Shown in pieces: positions 53,835 through 63,587 of a stretch of DNA of 64,000 nt. The DNA lies in contig OX463827.1 of NCBI GenBank assembly GCA_949825045.1, positions 6,718,501-6,782,500 of the forward strand. The letters are read 5' to 3'. This DNA is from Argyresthia goedartella. Its lineage: Eukaryota; Arthropoda; Insecta; Lepidoptera; Argyresthiidae. The position numbers and the translations under genes were made by a program. Within the stretch, counting starts at the first letter, position 1; each line of letters begins with the position of its first letter. The notes beneath the pieces are model-generated. The model did no database searches. It worked only from the letters and a program-made list of their open reading frames with translations, and was not told the origin of the DNA.

Positions 53835-54110
53835 GTATTGCCTTACGCCTACTGTAGTGGGCCTACCTATCTCAGTCGCTAGTTCCTATCTTTGGCCGGT
53901 GAGTTTCTAGTTCGGTTTCATTGGAAAGTGGTCTCGTAGGGAGCGTGGGAACACACCAATGGGTATTGATATCCAATGCAGGGTTGTGGACAGATAGCTC
54001 GTCGTCTCGTCAGCTTAGTCTGTCCGGCGATGAGCTAGCAATTCATATGTTTTTTGTCTTACCATTGTTAGGGGATCTCCACCGCTATCGCTATCGTTTT
54101 AGAATTAAAC
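53835..54110. other. No gene recognised
   Basis: The 94-codon frame starting at 53921 runs into the SINE and has no known domain. Confidence 0.35.
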
Positions 54111-54120
54111 CGCGAGGATA

Positions 54121-54325
54121 CGACGACGTCGACGACTTCTATGTCATGGCGATGCTCTGCCTCCTAAGCGAGAGTTCCCCGGTTCGAATCCCGGCTGGGG
54201 AGTGAAAGGAAAGGATCCCCAGGTCTAGGATGTTTATATGTGTGTGATGTCGCTGTTTCTGATTCCCACGACACAAGGTATCGTAGTGTCGGGCCTTATA
54301 AGGTACGTGCATGTATATGTTTTTG
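54121..54325 (+). mobile_element. tRNA-derived SINE (type 1)
   Basis: CTTCTATGTCATGGCGATGC (A box region), GGTTCGAATCCC (B box), AGGTCTAGGATGTTTATATG, GTCGCTGTTTCTGATTCCCA, GTATCGTAGTGTCGGGCC. Tail follows at about 54310. Confidence 0.8.
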
Positions 54326-54599
54326 CTTATTTTTATTTTTTTATTATTTTGGGGTAACCAACAGCGTATAAAAACAAAATAAAAACTTAAATTAAATAAC
54401 AAAAAGCCAATAACAGGTTCCCACATATAGAATCGGATTAATAGTTATTACGATGAAACGTAAGCAAAAGCAAATTAAAGTAATAAAAAACATAATGTAC
54501 CTATCGAATTAATAATACCTGGCGGCATACAAAAAGTAAAACAAGTTAAACCAATTCAGACCTTATGCTCAGTTGTATCACTTTTTTAATGTATGAGGA

Positions 54600-54795
54600 C
54601 AACATATTTCTGAATATAGTCATTATTTGTTGCTGTAGCGGCAACAGTGCACATTCTGTGAAAATTTCTACTCTCTACGTAATTCGGTTCATGAGATTCA
54701 GCACGCTGACGGACAGACGGACAGACCGCCAGCGGAGGTTTAGTAATAGGGTCCCGTTTGGCACTCGTGGGGTAGGGAACCCTAAAAATGGTGCA
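54600..54795 (+). repeat. GGGTTCCGTACC-type repeat, right half
   Basis: TTGTTGCTGTAGCGGCAACA, TTCATGAGATTCAGC, ACGGACAGACGGACAGACCG, TAGTAATAGGGTCCCGTTTG and GGGAACCCTAAAAATG follow the full copy at 56.36 kb. Confidence 0.7.
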
Positions 54796-54980
54796 GCGTG
54801 ATTTTGGTTGGCGGTCGTACAGTCAGAAATGAAATTTGCTGGACCGGGACGTATAATAATCTATTGAATTTTGTATGTATAAGCCTTAGATTATTTTCTT
54901 GTTGACCCTTTACCTTGCTTTAATGACAGGAAAAAATATATATGAAAATTGAGGAAATAGTAAATTTAAGGCGAGAGTGT

Positions 54981-55388
54981 TTTTAGGGTTCCGTACCCGA
55001 AGGGTTCCAAACGGGACCCTATTACTAAGACTCCGCTGTCCGTCCGTCCGTCTGTCACCAGGCTGTATCTCACGAACCGTGATAGTTAGACAGTTGAAAT
55101 TTTCACAGATGATGTATTTATGTTGCCGCTATAACAACAAATACTAAAAAACAGGATAAAAGAAATATTTAAGGGGGCTCCCATACAACAATTCTTTCAA
55201 TACCACATACAAACTTATGGATGCACCTGGTTACGTACATGGAGTGTGAAAGTAACCGCACCAATAACTTTGTAAACAATATTTTGCCGTGTAAAATCCT
55301 AACTATTCACTCCACACTATCGCTTCCATTGAACGGTGGTACGGAACCCTTCGTGCGCGATTTAGACTCGCACTTGACCGGTTTTTAA
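54981..55388 (-). repeat. GGGTTCCGTACC-type repeat, full copy (inverted)
   Basis: Starts TTAGGGTTCCGTACCCGAAG and ends CTCGCACTTGACCGGTTTTT. It is nearly the exact reverse complement of 56356-56775, including AGGTGCATCCATAAGTTTG-type blocks and ATGGAGTGTGAAAGTAACCG. Confidence 0.85.
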
Positions 55389-55399
55389 ATCCAGCGCAG

Positions 55400-55660
55400 T
55401 GCGAAGGATTCTAGAGAAGAATCCCTAGCATAGCGAGGGATTTTAAAGTGGAATCCTGAGCGCAGAGGGATTCAAAGGACTTACGTCCTTTGAGATAAAA
55501 ATAGTTTTTAATCCTGAGGTGGGCACTCTACTTTATATAAAACTCTATGAGAAAATAAGTACTTTAAAAATCTAATTAAAGCTACGATAACAATAATAGA
55601 CGCCTGTGTTAGAAAGAGAGGGTGTGACTCACAGGTTCATTCTAACACAGGCTTGATGAC
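55400..55660. repeat. Cluster of small hairpins
   Basis: In order: AGGATTCTAGAGAAGAATCC (55405-55424), AATCCC(TAGCATAGCGA)GGGATT (55420-55442), GAATCC(TGAGCGCAGAG)GGATTC (55451-55473), TCAAAGGAC(TTAC)GTCCTTTGA (55472-55493) and GCCTGTGTTAGAA facing TTCTAACACAGGC (55601-55650). Adjacent stems overlap by a few bases, giving alternative folds. Confidence 0.8.
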
Positions 55661-55689
55661 GAATCGTTAATTCGCTCCTTGAGGTTCAT

Positions 55690-56350
55690 GGCTATAGCTG
55701 TAGGATTCTACTACGGTACTTTAAGTACCTACCTAACTTGAGCTATGGCAATAATAATAATAGACAAGTGAGGGGTAAGAAAAGAGTGTATTTACGAACA
55801 ATTGGTGACAATAACCTATAATAATAAGAAGACAATAAGCCAAAATCACATTTACCGCAAATTAATCGCTCTCCTTGCATTTTTACATTTTATGAAATTG
55901 TCGTATGGTTTCGCATATTTTTCACGGGATTTTGTAGGTTCCTCGCATCACTTTTTTCCTTCTCTTACAATGTGATCTGGAGTTAAACTCTCATTTTCAC
56001 TGTTTGAGCAAGAACATATTTTTCGGACTAATTCATTATTAGCAAACGAAAGTAAACAAACAAAGCGGTGAATGCGTTTAGTTTTTTTTTCCTTTTTCAC
56101 AGCATTTTTATTCTATTTGGTCGGCATTTACAAATTGATCTTTTTACTGATCGAACTGACAAATTAAAATAAAACTTTAGTACAAACTTATTTTTTATTT
56201 GGTCTTCTGTGATTGGACCTGTCAGTTAGAATGTAGTGAAAGGGATTATTTGCTCCTACTGGCAACATAAATTAAAGGTAACTTTGCCTCCTAAGGGAGC
56301 TAGCAGTATACAATGACAAAAATAATTTGAATTTATCAAATCAAATAATC
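55690..56350. other. No gene recognised
   Basis: AT-rich spacer between the inverted repeat pair. Nothing identified. Confidence 0.4.
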
Positions 56351-56355
56351 ATTTA

Positions 56356-56775
56356 AAAAACCGGTCAAGTGCGAGTCTAAATCGCGCACGAAGGGTTCCG
56401 TACCACCGTTCAATGGAAGCGATGGTGTGGAGTGAATAGTTTGGATTTTACACAGCAAAATATTGTTTACAAAGTTATTGGTGCGGTTACTTTCACACTC
56501 CATGTACGTAACCAGGTGCATCCATTAGTTTGTATGTGGTATTGAAAGAATTGTTGTATGGGAGCCCCCTTAAATATTTCTTTTATCCTGTTTTTTAGTA
56601 TTTGTTGTTATAGCGGCAACAGAAATACATAATCTGTGAAAATTTCAACTCTCTAGCTAGCTAGGTTCTTGAGATACAGCCTGGTGACAGACGGACGGAC
56701 GGACGGACGGACGGACAGCGGAGTCTTAGTAATAGGGTCCCGTTTGGAACCCTTCGGGTACGGAACCCTAAAAAA
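56356..56775 (+). repeat. GGGTTCCGTACC-type repeat, full copy
   Basis: Starts AAAAAACCGGTCAAGTGCGA, CGCACGAAGGGTTCCGTACC, then TTGTTTACAAAGTTATTGGT, ATTGTTGTATGGGAGCCCCC, TTGTTATAGCGGCAACAGAA, (GACG)n at 56693-56716, and ends GGGTACGGAACCCTAAAAAA. Minus-strand frame 56336-56521 is a by-product. Partial copies: 2.85, 6.9, 15.0, 37.1, 54.6 kb. Confidence 0.85.
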
Positions 56776-56827
56776 TGAATGCTTTTAGGTCGCATAGAAT
56801 CTATAAGCGACCTTAAAGCATTCATTT
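56773..56827. repeat. Hairpin directly after the repeat
   Basis: Arms 56773-56793 and 56807-56827 (21 bp, one mismatch) with a 13-nt loop: AAATGAATGCTTTTAGGTCG facing CGACCTTAAAGCATTCATTT. Confidence 0.85.
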
Positions 56828-56829
56828 GT

Positions 56830-57380
56830 TTTCAAAATCGCCAATCTCGCAAGTTTGCCCAACGAATATCATGCAAAGCAATTTGCATTATGAATGGTTT
56901 TCTCTATGGAGGTGTCAAAATAGACGAAGACGCATTATTTGCAATGCCGTGCGCCGTACAAAGAAAAATGCCACCAGAGGCAGATTTTTAGCTTTACAAA
57001 GTTAAGAATGACAAACAATAGGTGGTAATGGCATTTCAAAATCAATCAAACAGTTTCATATATGACGGTTTAACAAACACGGTTTATAAAAAGTACTTGG
57101 CAACTCCAAAACCGTCAAACCGAAGGCCACTCAAACTCATGCTGTGAGTTTTTTATCGTGTCATGTCTCTGACAGGATTTAGGGAAACACGTTGAAGTGA
57201 AACGGCTATGTATATCTATGATTACACTGCTTCATTCACTGAAGTAAGTCTACCAGGTTACTGTTTGAACAAAATTAGACTACACTGGGGTTATTTAGAC
57301 TTATTGACTTGTCTTTCAGACTATCTGAGCGGATGGTTACTGAGTATAGTAACGGTGAACTGTTGAGGAGCGATTGAATA
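56830..57380. other. No gene recognised
   Basis: The 70-codon frame at 56779-56991 starts in the hairpin and has no known domain. Confidence 0.4.
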
Positions 57381-57383
57381 TAC

Positions 57384-57555
57384 TCTGTTCCCAGTTATTT
57401 ACTTCTGACATGTGCTATCAATACACAGTAAGAAAGGAACAGAGCCATGCGTCATACTCCCTTTCTTTATAGAAGCTTATGAAGGAGGACACAGCTCTGT
57501 CCGTAACTTCTTATGTTTTGATGACACATGTAAGAGGTAAAATAACTATGAACTT
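57384..57555. mobile_element. Palindromic MITE, family K copy 2
   Basis: CCCAGTTATTTACTTCTGAC, ACATGTGCTATCAAT and GGAACAGAGCCATGCGTCA face GACACAGCTCTGTCCG, TGATGACACATGTAAGAGGT and AAATAACTATGAAC. About 170 bp, related to 33.70-33.82 kb by its inner arms. Confidence 0.6.
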
Positions 57556-57834
57556 TCTGCATCTCTCGCTCGGGAACTGACAGCGCCAGTACGATATCTA
57601 AGCGGCACTTAAATTAAGAAGCAGTCTGTGCATTCCGCCATAGGTTTGCAGAAGATATTTGCAAAGCAAAAGTTGGAAACCGCAAGATGTCAAAACGCTT
57701 GTGGTGGACTTGCGGTCGCCGCAAAATGATCTCTATCCGTAGCAATATGCTCCGTGCATTTAGCATCAGTTTTTGCGGAACGGCCCATTTCAATTCAAAC
57801 CGTTCTGGTGAAATGATGTGTATAACTGGCAAAA

Positions 57835-58080
57835 CGTGGGCGTAACGCTGTTTTTACCCCCGTCGAAAAAGAGGGGTGTTACAAGTTTAATGCGTCTGTG
57901 TCTGTGTATCTGTCTGTTGCACTCTAGCGCTAAAACGGATGGGTGGGTTTTAATGTGGATTTCTGTAGATGGTTGTAATTTTCCTTGCAATGGTTCTGAG
58001 CTATGTTTTATTAAAATCGGTTCAGTGGTTCGGAAGTTATCAGCTTATCAAAGGAACATGTCAGCCAAATTTTAGACTTA
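57835..58080 (-). repeat. Dispersed repeat matching 14.2 kb
   Basis: Minus strand: AACCACTGAACCGATTTTAA, TAAAACATAGCTCAGAACCA, TTTTAGCGCTAGAGTGCAAC, AGACAGATACACAGACACAG, AACACCCCTCTTTTTCGACG. No coding function; the + strand frame here is chance. Confidence 0.65.
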
Positions 58081-58084
58081 AGAT

Positions 58085-59110
58085 TTCATTGCTTTGCAGG
58101 AGAAGTTTTACATTTTAATTAATAGTTATGTATTATTATATATACTGTTGTGCTCTGTTGTTTTAGCAAATTTCTGGCACTTTGGGCGGTAAAGTTGTCG
58201 TTCATTGTTGTTTTATAGAAAGTTTTTCAGATTTATGCCTCAAATAGCCCCATAAAAGGGTACGTCACCCATTTGCTCATCATGTGTACGGTGTACGGTG
58301 TTTTACACAGTAGTTTCTGCCCCAATTAGACAACGGAAGCAAAGAACATGATATTGTCATAGTTAATGGTTGGTTGTTACCCATATCCATTGTTGGTGCA
58401 CTCGCGCTTGTGTTGCTGTTATAACAACGAGACCGTTCCAAGACTATTTTCATAAAATTTCACCAGCAAACTAGATATTGTTTTACGTCTACTTCCAAAG
58501 ATATCAAAAGTATACTCAGTGGGGCAAATGAATAAGGAATAATATTTTTAATATAATTCCTTCCATGACAGGTGATACTTTTATGTATTAATTATAATGT
58601 AAACAGGATATATAACAGAAAGCGGTGGTAAAAAATAACCTTAATTTTCAACGGCATTTGAAGTAATAATAGTCTATGGGTCTACATAATTTCCTCGTTA
58701 TTCTCAGAACAAACACTGGCGTCCGAAGTCCGAAGGTTATCAGATATCATTTGTATTGAGCTTTCCCCCAACACCGAGTCGTGAAGACGAATTACACTCA
58801 ACTATGATCGGTTGCATAACCATTAAGGTATTATGGTTACAGTGAAGGTTATCTTTTATATTAACGGTAGTTTACGAAGATGGTATGAGTGTTTTATTTC
58901 AACTTTCTTTTGTAGGTTAGTGAGGTACTTTATGTGATGCGAAAGTGAAAATATTTGTGTATTTAGGAACGATTTTAGTTAGAATAAAGCTAAGCGTGTA
59001 AAAAGGACGAAAGGTAGCATCGCACATGAAAACATAAGTACTTAAAATAATCTCATTAAAATAATATCAAACCATCTATCACTCATATATTTCCGACGAT
59101 CATAATGAAT
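58085..59110. other. No gene recognised
   Basis: AT-rich, no frames of note, no repeat shared in the window. Confidence 0.4.
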
Positions 59111-59116
59111 AATAAC

Positions 59117-59295
59117 GACCCGAATGGCCGAGTCGGCAGTGACGTTGCCTACGAAGCCAAGGGTCCCGAGTGCGAGTCCCGGTGGGGGCACATATTTGTT
59201 TTATGAGAACGGATGTTTGCACCCTAGACTTGGTTGTTTATCTAAGTATAATATTTATCTACATAATTATGTGTATCGTTGTCACTATTTGGCTT
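59117..59295 (+). mobile_element. tRNA-derived SINE (type 2), 3'-truncated
   Basis: GACCCGAATGGCCGAGTCGG (A box), GAGTGCGAGTCCC (B box), GGTGGGGGCACATATTTGTT, then body up to ATGTGTATCGTTGTC, where it stops short of the usual tail. Confidence 0.8.
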
Positions 59296-59299
59296 TACC

Positions 59300-60040
59300 G
59301 CACCGATTTTTCCGATAGAATAAATAATTTTAATTGGCCAGTCAAAAAAGTTACCGCGCTCTCCAACTCGCTTCTTCATCGCTATTCTCTCAAACACATG
59401 CTCTGAGCTCGAACATAATTAAAATAAGTTGCCATTAAATGCTCCCTATCCGGCATACCCACGACATACCCTTGTTGACCCTAACAAAACATTCGTTAGA
59501 TGGTTAATGAAAGTGAATTTATCTTATTTGCGTCGGTTGTTAGAACTCGTTAACGGTAAGAAAAAAGTAAGAGTTGCACACATAGACAAGACACACATAT
59601 AAAACTGTTGCCAAATCCAGTATGTACAGGGCTTGTAGTTGTGTGTAATACAATTATTACATATGTGTTAAACATCTGTCGTGTGGCGAACTTTCGCGGA
59701 AGGTCGGCATAGGAGACGGTAAGAGATGACATAGAGAGGTAAAAGTATTTTTTTTGGTGGTAAAATGTTGGTCGAGATGTTGAAAGGCACTTTCAGCCAG
59801 TACCTACTTTAGGCAAATACGTTGTCACTTCAAACAAATCAGGCTTATCATGGTAACTATATATATGTTTTGTATTATATAATAACAAAAATCATACACA
59901 CACACACATACAAACACACATCGCGTCACGCCTATCCCCATCCGGGGTGAAAGAGACACAATTACCCACGTTTTGTCCAGTTTTTCAACAACATTCCCTT
60001 TACGTGCCCGGAGGCTGGCAAATCGACCAAAAAACGTCAC
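59300..60040. other. No gene recognised
   Basis: A (CA)n-like stretch at 59896-59920. Nothing else identified. Confidence 0.4.
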
Positions 60041-60042
60041 TT

Positions 60043-60296
60043 TATAATAATATAATACCTCGGACACTATTTACACACATTGATCTAGGCCCCAAACTAG
60101 GATTCCCTGTATCTTGGGTACTAGACAACGATACACATACTTATATAGATAAATATTATACTTAGATAGATAAACAACCATGACTAGGGTACAAGCATCC
60201 GTTCTCATCAAACAAATATTTGCCCCCACCGGGACTCGAACCCGGAACCCTTGGCTTCGCAGGCCACTTCACTGCCGACTCGGCCATTCAGGTTGT
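60043..60296 (-). mobile_element. tRNA-derived SINE (type 2), full-length
   Basis: Minus strand: head CCTGAATGGCCGAGTCGGCA, B box GGTTCGAGTCCC, body CTAAGTATAATATTTATCTA, GTCTAGTACCCAAGATACAG, TAGTTTGGGGCCTAGATCAA. Its 5' end faces the next copy at 60361, 64 bp away. Confidence 0.85.
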
Positions 60297-60360
60297 CAAT
60301 GATTCTTTGATTTGTATTTGATATTTGATACAGTATCTGTGTTAATATGCTATTAATATG

Positions 60361-60715
60361 ACGACCCGAATGGCCGAGTCGGCAGTGACCCTGCCCTGCC
60401 GGGACTCGAACCCGGGAACCTTGGCTTCGTAGCCAAGGTTCCCGGGTTCGAGTCCCGGTGGGGGCAATTATTTGTTTGATGAGAACGGATGTTTGTACCC
60501 TTGTTATGGTTGTTTATCCATCTAAGTATAATATTTATCTATATAAGTATGTGTATCGTAGTCTAGTACCCAAGATACAGGGAATCCTAGTTTGGGGCTA
60601 GATCAATGTGTGTAAATAGTGTCCAAGGTATTATTATTATTATTTTTAAGATACAGGGAATCCTAGTTTGGGGCTCGATCAATTTATGTCAATAGTGTCC
60701 AAGTAATTATTATTA
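60361..60715 (+). mobile_element. tRNA-derived SINE (type 2) with internal inverted duplication
   Basis: Starts GACCCGAATGGCCGAGTCGG. After CAGTGACCCTGCC the B-box region appears first in reverse complement (60399-60426) and then forward (60431-60458). The body follows as usual; the 3' end is duplicated, with AGATACAGGGAATCCTAGTT and TTTGGGGCT at both 60570 and 60650. Confidence 0.88.
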
Positions 60716-60719
60716 TGCT

Positions 60720-61360
60720 GGTTTTAAATTTTAGTTTCTATAATGTTATCGGGCTTGGTTCTTATTATAAATATTAGATATCCATGATATAATTTATTTC
60801 CTGGGAACCTGAGGAATGATGCCCTGGCGCTGTTTGTTTACTTAGTTTAGTTTTTTGACATTTTAATTTTTGATTTCATTTGTGGATAAAAGTTATGTTA
60901 AGTTTTTGACGAATCATACGGATTGTTGACATTGTTTTTAATTTAATAATTTTTGCGTCCTAATTAATAATTATTTAGTGCTATTAAGAAGGTGCCTTCA
61001 ACTCATAACCTTCACCATTCATTCCATTAGCATATTATGACAAGGTATGTCAATTCAGGTATTTGGGAAGGCCTCAGGCCTTATGGCCACGCTTAACTGT
61101 CTACTGATATTTATTATCGGGACAATAAATGCGCTAAGTAAATCGGGTATAAATAAATGATTTAATATCTATTCTTTTAAAAGCACAACACATGCAGATA
61201 ACACTTAAAGTAATTATTAAAATTCTATAAAGTTATTGCAGAACTGTGTTAAATTATTTTTAAATAAAAAGCAGGCAGGTTCAGTGAAATCTAATAGAAT
61301 GAATTGTAATAATTTTATTTTATATGATGAAACAAAAGAAAATGACGTTTTTTTGATTTT
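60720..61360. other. No gene recognised
   Basis: AT-rich; nothing identified. Confidence 0.4.
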
Positions 61361-61782
61361 ATCTACACACGTATTATAAACCCTCTTTACTGCGTACAAA
61401 AACCGCACGTTACGATCAGCATAATGTTAAACTACTTGGTAAAAACTCATTTCTTATCTGAAAAATTACACATTATGACCATAATGTGTAATTTTTCTGC
61501 ATATTATGACATTCAAATTTCGAACGCCGACGCCCGCCTGCGGCATGTTTGTACTACAGAACAAGCTAAACAACAGCCGGTCAAACATGTGGTTCCTGAA
61601 CACATCAAAGAGAGCTTTTGATATGTGTGTAGATAAACTAGTGTATGTAACTGTACATAATTAGGCATTAAAACTCTCGAGTGATATTATTATGAAACTC
61701 GCCTTCAGCTCGTTTCATAAACCCACTCTCGAGTTTCAGTGCCCTCCATTATGTAGCAGTCACATAAACTACTATAAAACTA
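61358..61782 (+). repeat. Composite repeat E, copy 5
   Basis: Left end TTTATCTACACACGTATTAT, palindrome ACATTATGACCATAATGTGT, one GCCGACGCCCGCCTGCGGCA unit, inverted end ATATGTGTGTAGATAAACTA and hairpin 61691-61718 (loop with CTTCAGCTCG, one change). The internal frame (61424-61621) stays open despite a deletion. Confidence 0.85.
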
Positions 61783-61789
61783 TGGTTTA

Positions 61790-62365
61790 TCATTAATTGC
61801 TTGTGCAAGATAAGTATATGCTCCGCCATCAAGAAGAATCAAATGATGTATCATTTATCTAAAGAGTTTGAGCAGTTGAATAGTTACGACGGGAAACGTT
61901 AATTATATATCTTTATGTCAAACACATAACCCTCCTCTTTTGCGCTTTGCTGCAGTCGGGTAAACATCGGGACCTTCTTTCAGAATTAATGCGGGGCGTC
62001 CTATTTGAATATTAGGACGTGAACTCAAAGTAATTCGCGTCACTGATAAGTTCCTTTTCAGAAGCTCTGTAAGCACATGCCCTTAAGTGTGGGATAACTA
62101 AAAAGTTTGCACTTTAAAGTTAAACCTGAAAGCTCGTCTAATACTCGTACACGTCGAACAATTAACATGAGCCCGGAAAAAATTGTCAGTTGTAATAGAA
62201 TTACATAATTCATCATCTGAGGTCAGAGTTCAATTAATTACTTATACATACCGCAGATATTAATAACAGGTAACTTGTTTTTCTCTCTTTCTGTAATTAT
62301 TGCTCAACGAAGAGTAGGCTAAGGCTTGTTGTTGATTATGGCTTAGGTTTTTTGCTTGAAAATTT
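61790..62365. other. No gene recognised
   Basis: Nothing identified. Confidence 0.4.
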
Positions 62366-62374
62366 CAGATTATG

Positions 62375-62460
62375 TGATCTTTTAGTGACACGCGGATTTC
62401 TCCATGCATTGACCCGGCATGCGGGGTCTGCATGCGTGATGAAATCCGCACGACACTAAA
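62375..62460. repeat. Small palindrome
   Basis: TTTTAGTGACACGCGGATTT faces AAATCCGCACGACACTAAAA, with an inner pair GACCCGGCATG/CATGCGGGGTC-like. It has the look of a very short MITE. Confidence 0.65.
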
Positions 62461-62541
62461 ATAGCCCCAATGCAATATTCCTTTGATAAATTGTTACATC
62501 ATGGAGTTAATATGTAGGTTAGTGGTATACATAGAATAATA

Positions 62542-62783
62542 CATGATTTTGTTTGATGGTATCATCAAACAAAATCATGATCCGTTCTCATCAAACAAAT
62601 GAGTATTCATTTGTTTGATGAGAACTGATGTTTGTTTTGTACCCTAGTCATGGTTGTTTACCTTTCTAAGTGTACAATTTATCTTTATAAGTATGTGTAT
62701 CGTTGTCTAGTACCCAAGATACAGGGAATCCTAGTTTGATAGTTACACTTTGATAGTGTCCAAGGTATTATTATAATAGACGG
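62542..62783 (+). mobile_element. SINE type 2 3' part preceded by two perfect hairpins
   Basis: Arms 62542-62558/62563-62579 (17 bp) and 62584-62602/62607-62625 (19 bp), both with loop GTAT, lead into the SINE body (GATGTTTGTTTTGTACCCTA, GTCTAGTACCCAAGATACAG). The SINE head is absent. Confidence 0.85.
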
Positions 62784-62800
62784 GTACGGATGGGTGTCCA

Positions 62801-62846
62801 TTTCTATATGGCATTTGTTTCGTCCGAAACAAATGCCATATAGAAA
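62801..62846. repeat. Perfect 22-bp hairpin with a 2-nt loop
   Basis: TTTCTATATGGCATTTGTTT plus CG faces CG plus AAACAAATGCCATATAGAAA around TC. It adjoins the left end of the next family B element. Confidence 0.95.
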
Positions 62847-62849
62847 TAT

Positions 62850-63195
62850 ATACGGCAACAAATATAATGATCACCAAAATATTTTTTTCCTAGCTAAAAT
62901 GGATAAATGAACACCAAAAGTTGCAAAAAATATCAGGGCAAAATACTGCGGTAGCTTAGGTGAAGGGTAAAGGGGGTGAGCGAAGCGAAGCCCCCTTTAT
63001 CCTTCGTGTTAGGTTGAACATGTAAAAACAACAAAAAATACTTAAAACATAAACTACACAAAATATAAAAAGAAGTTTGGTGATCATTTATCGAAACACA
63101 ATTTGGTGGACATTTATCCATTCTGGCAGTCATTTTGAATTTATTGGTAGTAAAATAGGTGCGTTTTTGGTAATCGTTTAAACACAAGCCAATAT
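62850..63195 (-). mobile_element. Miniature element family B copy 2 (core-bearing)
   Basis: Left arm GGCAACAAATATAATGATCA, CCAAAAGTTGCAAAAAATAT; core on the minus strand (62930-63050) with hairpin 62969-62999; right arm AAGTTTGGTGATCATTTATC, TTTGGTGGACATTTATCC, GGTGCGTTTTTGGTAATCGT. The best-preserved B copy. Confidence 0.8.
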
Positions 63196-63224
63196 ATATG
63201 ATTCCGAGTTTTTGATGACACGTT

Positions 63225-63480
63225 AAGCTGTAGGTCCCGGCTACTAACGCTACTCGGGGGTAGTAGTCGTAACGCTGTGTCAGGCGCCTGAGAACGTCTG
63301 ACTGTCGGGTTGGCCACTAACCCAACACCCCTCCATCAACCCGCACTGAGCCAGCGTGGTGGAGTATGGCTCAGTCTTGCTCATATCCAGGTAAAGTCCC
63401 CTGCCCCTCGGTGGGGACATTAAAGGGCTGCATTACTCTATGGCTGGTGAAATGTAGGGATAACTATGCCACTGCAACCC
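63225..63480 (+). repeat. Dispersed repeat related to 30.3 kb
   Basis: GGTCCCGGCTACTAACGCTA, GGCCACTAACCCAACACCCC, GAGCCAGCGTGGTGGAGTAT, CCCTCGGTGGGGACATTAAA. Blocks of this kind occur near the 3' ends of lepidopteran LINEs. No frame. Confidence 0.6.
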
Positions 63481-63587
63481 GGTATAGGAAAAGTACCTAA
63501 TTTGTTTCTGACAAATATGATTTAAAGTTAAAAAGATGAAGGGCCTTACCACAAAGAAATAAACTACTGTTCAACACTTGCTTAATA

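Noticed and set aside
56336..56521. Minus-strand 61-codon frame
   Set aside because: Lies wholly in the GGGTTCCGTACC-type repeat and is a common by-product of it.
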